Shown here piece after piece: positions 62,664 through 64,000 of a DNA stretch of 64,000 nt. The position numbers and the translations under genes were made by a program. The stretch lies in the NCBI RefSeq assembly GCF_000165485.1, contig NC_014623.1, positions 7,520,893 to 7,584,892 of the forward strand, read 5' to 3'. Below the pieces are notes generated by a model, which worked only from the letters and a program-made list of their open reading frames with translations, ran no database searches and had not been told where the DNA came from. The stretch comes from Stigmatella aurantiaca DW4/3-1 (GTDB lineage Bacteria; Myxococcota; Myxococcia; Myxococcales; Myxococcaceae). Position 1 is the stretch's first letter. Every line of letters starts with the position of its first letter.

Positions 62664-64000
62664 CTAGAACCGCACCGTCACCTGATTCGTGCAGGTGTTC
62701 GTGCCCGCCTTGCAGACCTTGTAGATGTACGTGCCCGCCAGGAAGAACCGGTCGGCGTAGGTGCCATCGTTGGGCGTGGTGGCGAGCCGCTTGTTGTTGC
62801 GGAAGATGTCCACCTTGGAGGTGGTGGTCCCGGACCAGGAGAGGTCCACGTGCTTGCCGGTGAAGTCGCGCCAGGTGCTGGCCGTGAGCGACATGACCAC
62901 CGGGGGCGGCGGTGCCGTCACCGTGATCACCTGCGTCTTCGTCCCCGTCTTTCCCGCGCTGTTCTTCACGGACAACGACACGTTGTAGGTGCCCGCCGCC
63001 GTGTAGGCATGGTTCGGGTTGCTCGTGGTGGACGTACTCCCATCACCGAAGTTCCAGTTCCAGGACACCATGTTGCCGCTCGAGTTCGTGCTGGTGTCCG
63101 TGAAGCCACACGCCAGGTTCGTACACGAGAAGGTGAACGAAGCCACGGGCGCCGCCGCCCCGCCCCCCGCCACCGGGAAAACCAGGTCGTCCCGGTCGTC
63201 GTAGCTGCCCGTGCTGCAGTTCCCCACCGCGCCGTTGTAGCGGAAGTTGCCCCGGACCGCCTGCAGCGCGCCTTCGGGCAGCACATAGGTGGCCGACAGG
63301 ACCTGCGCGCCCCCCACGGTGGGCGTCAGCGTCGCCAAGAAGGTCCACGATGGATCGTTCGCGTTGGCCGCGTAGTAGACGTCCAGTTCGTCCGCGGAGC
63401 CCGAGCCCCACGACCACACCGTCAGTTCCACCCGCACCGTCTTGCCGGGCGCCAGCGGCGTTCCATCAACCGTGGCGATGCGGATGCGCTCCAGGGACTC
63501 GTCTGCCTGGTAGGTCCCGCTGTTCCCATCGGCACAGGCACTGCCCAGTGTATTGGGGGCGTTGGCCTCGGGTCCCAGCGTACCGCGCCCCTGAACCAAG
63601 GTGCCCGTGTCGCAGTACGCGCCTGACGTCATACAGCGCGGCACCTTGAGCGCCGTGTCGTAGCTGGCAATGCCCTGGTTGGACACATTCACCGTGACGG
63701 TGGTGCTGGAGCCCACGTTGCCGCCCGCGTCATACGCCTTGGCCATCACCGTGTACGCGCCGTTGCCCGCGCGCGTCGTGTCCCAGGAGAACGAATAGGG
63801 GGCGCTGGCATCCGAGCCCAGCAAGACGCCATTGACGAAGAAGGACACCCGGATGACCCCCACGTTGTCGCTGGCCGCCGCGGTGATGGAGACGGTGTTG
63901 GACGCGCTGGAGCCATGGGCTGGAGCGGTCACCGACGCCGTGGGCGCCACGGTGTCCCCCGAGCCGTTGCCCAGGGAGGCCATGTACAGCAGCAGGTTGG
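62664..64000 (-). CDS. Secreted multidomain protein with Big and PKD domains, 3' part
   Basis: The minus frame is open to the window edge, so the N-terminal part is missing. The visible 440 residues hold a bacterial Ig-like domain (TAAASDNVGVIRVSFFVNGV), a middle region with Cys pairs and EALxR-type PPC features (RIATVDGTPLAPGKTVRVEL), then a PKD domain (WNWNFGDGSTSTTSNPNHAY) and a C-terminal Fn3-like domain ending NTCTNQVTVRF. This tail arrangement is usual in myxobacterial secreted proteases and glycosidases, whose catalytic part would lie upstream. The catalytic class cannot be read from this window. Confidence 0.8.
   Translation of the reverse strand, partial: NLLLYMASLGNGSGDTVAPTASVTAPAHGSSASNTVSITAAASDNVGVIRVSFFVNGVLLGSDASAPYSFSWDTTRAGNGAYTVMAKAYDAGGNVGSSTTVTVNVSNQGIASYDTALKVPRCMTSGAYCDTGTLVQGRGTLGPEANAPNTLGSACADGNSGTYQADESLERIRIATVDGTPLAPGKTVRVELTVWSWGSGSADELDVYYAANANDPSWTFLATLTPTVGGAQVLSATYVLPEGALQAVRGNFRYNGAVGNCSTGSYDDRDDLVFPVAGGGAAAPVASFTFSCTNLACGFTDTSTNSSGNMVSWNWNFGDGSTSTTSNPNHAYTAAGTYNVSLSVKNSAGKTGTKTQVITVTAPPPPVVMSLTASTWRDFTGKHVDLSWSGTTTSKVDIFRNNKRLATTPNDGTYADRFFLAGTYIYKVCKAGTNTCTNQVTVRF

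Overview
The window looks like a chromosome segment of a myxobacterium, probably suborder Cystobacterineae (Archangium/Cystobacter/Stigmatella type). It is GC-rich, with strong G/C preference at third codon positions. It carries DUF2381-type proteins, Ser/Thr kinases with sensor tails, Cys-rich and kelch lipoproteins, a His-Xaa-Ser operon, and a tmRNA whose tag reads ANDNVELALAA. This assignment is inference from gene content; no search was run.

Layout. 1-6950 is a scrapyard of mobile-element remnants: IS66 and IS701 transposase fragments, a second IS66 transposase, a 64-bp inverted repeat pair and a broken methyltransferase. A secreted collagen-like protein with near-perfect 54-bp and 18-bp repeats sits inside it. 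7000-16530 holds ordinary metabolic and regulatory genes (GFA proteins, methyltransferase, SDR, SUV3-like RNA helicase, Gfo/Idh/MocA oxidoreductase, alpha/beta hydrolase), with decayed LysR and GNAT genes among them. 16632-22210 is a secreted carbohydrate-degrading group: GH43 plus a crystallin-like domain, GH43 plus CBM6, and a GH71/GH99-like lipoprotein. 22600-28190 holds assorted genes, including a secreted nuclease, a VanW protein and an AT-richer S66 peptidase that looks foreign.

28408-32722 is a tight five-gene minus-strand operon encoding a His-Xaa-Ser (HXS) peptide-modification system. HxsA has five H-x-S repeats and a PEGA-like tail, followed by HxsD and the radical SAM enzymes HxsB and HxsC. 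A secreted protein of unknown family is translationally coupled ahead of hxsA. 33147-41568 is chromosomal: epimerase, LysR, SDR, lipoproteins, an integrase scrap, a GntR protein and a kelch lipoprotein.

41931-59194 is a 17.2-kb integrative element inserted at the 3' end of the tmRNA gene (ssrA). It is bounded by a 26-bp direct repeat, with paired 8-bp integrase arm-site candidates near both ends. It encodes integrase, excisionase-like protein, primase/VapE helicase, small terminase, HK97 prohead protease and HK97 major capsid. No portal, large terminase, tail or lysis gene is visible. Cargo includes a TIR protein, a possible HEPN protein, and a DUF2381/Ser-Thr kinase pair beside a pseudokinase. 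The whole resembles a capsid-encoding phage satellite (compare cf-PICIs) with defence-like cargo, damaged by a fresh IS66 insertion and a probable deletion after the capsid gene. A conserved motif of about 20 bp recurs six times at gene junctions in the element and matches no site I know.

59530-64000 returns to the chromosome: a tandem pair of M16 peptidases (one with the zinc motif, one without) and the 3' part of a large secreted PKD-domain protein.
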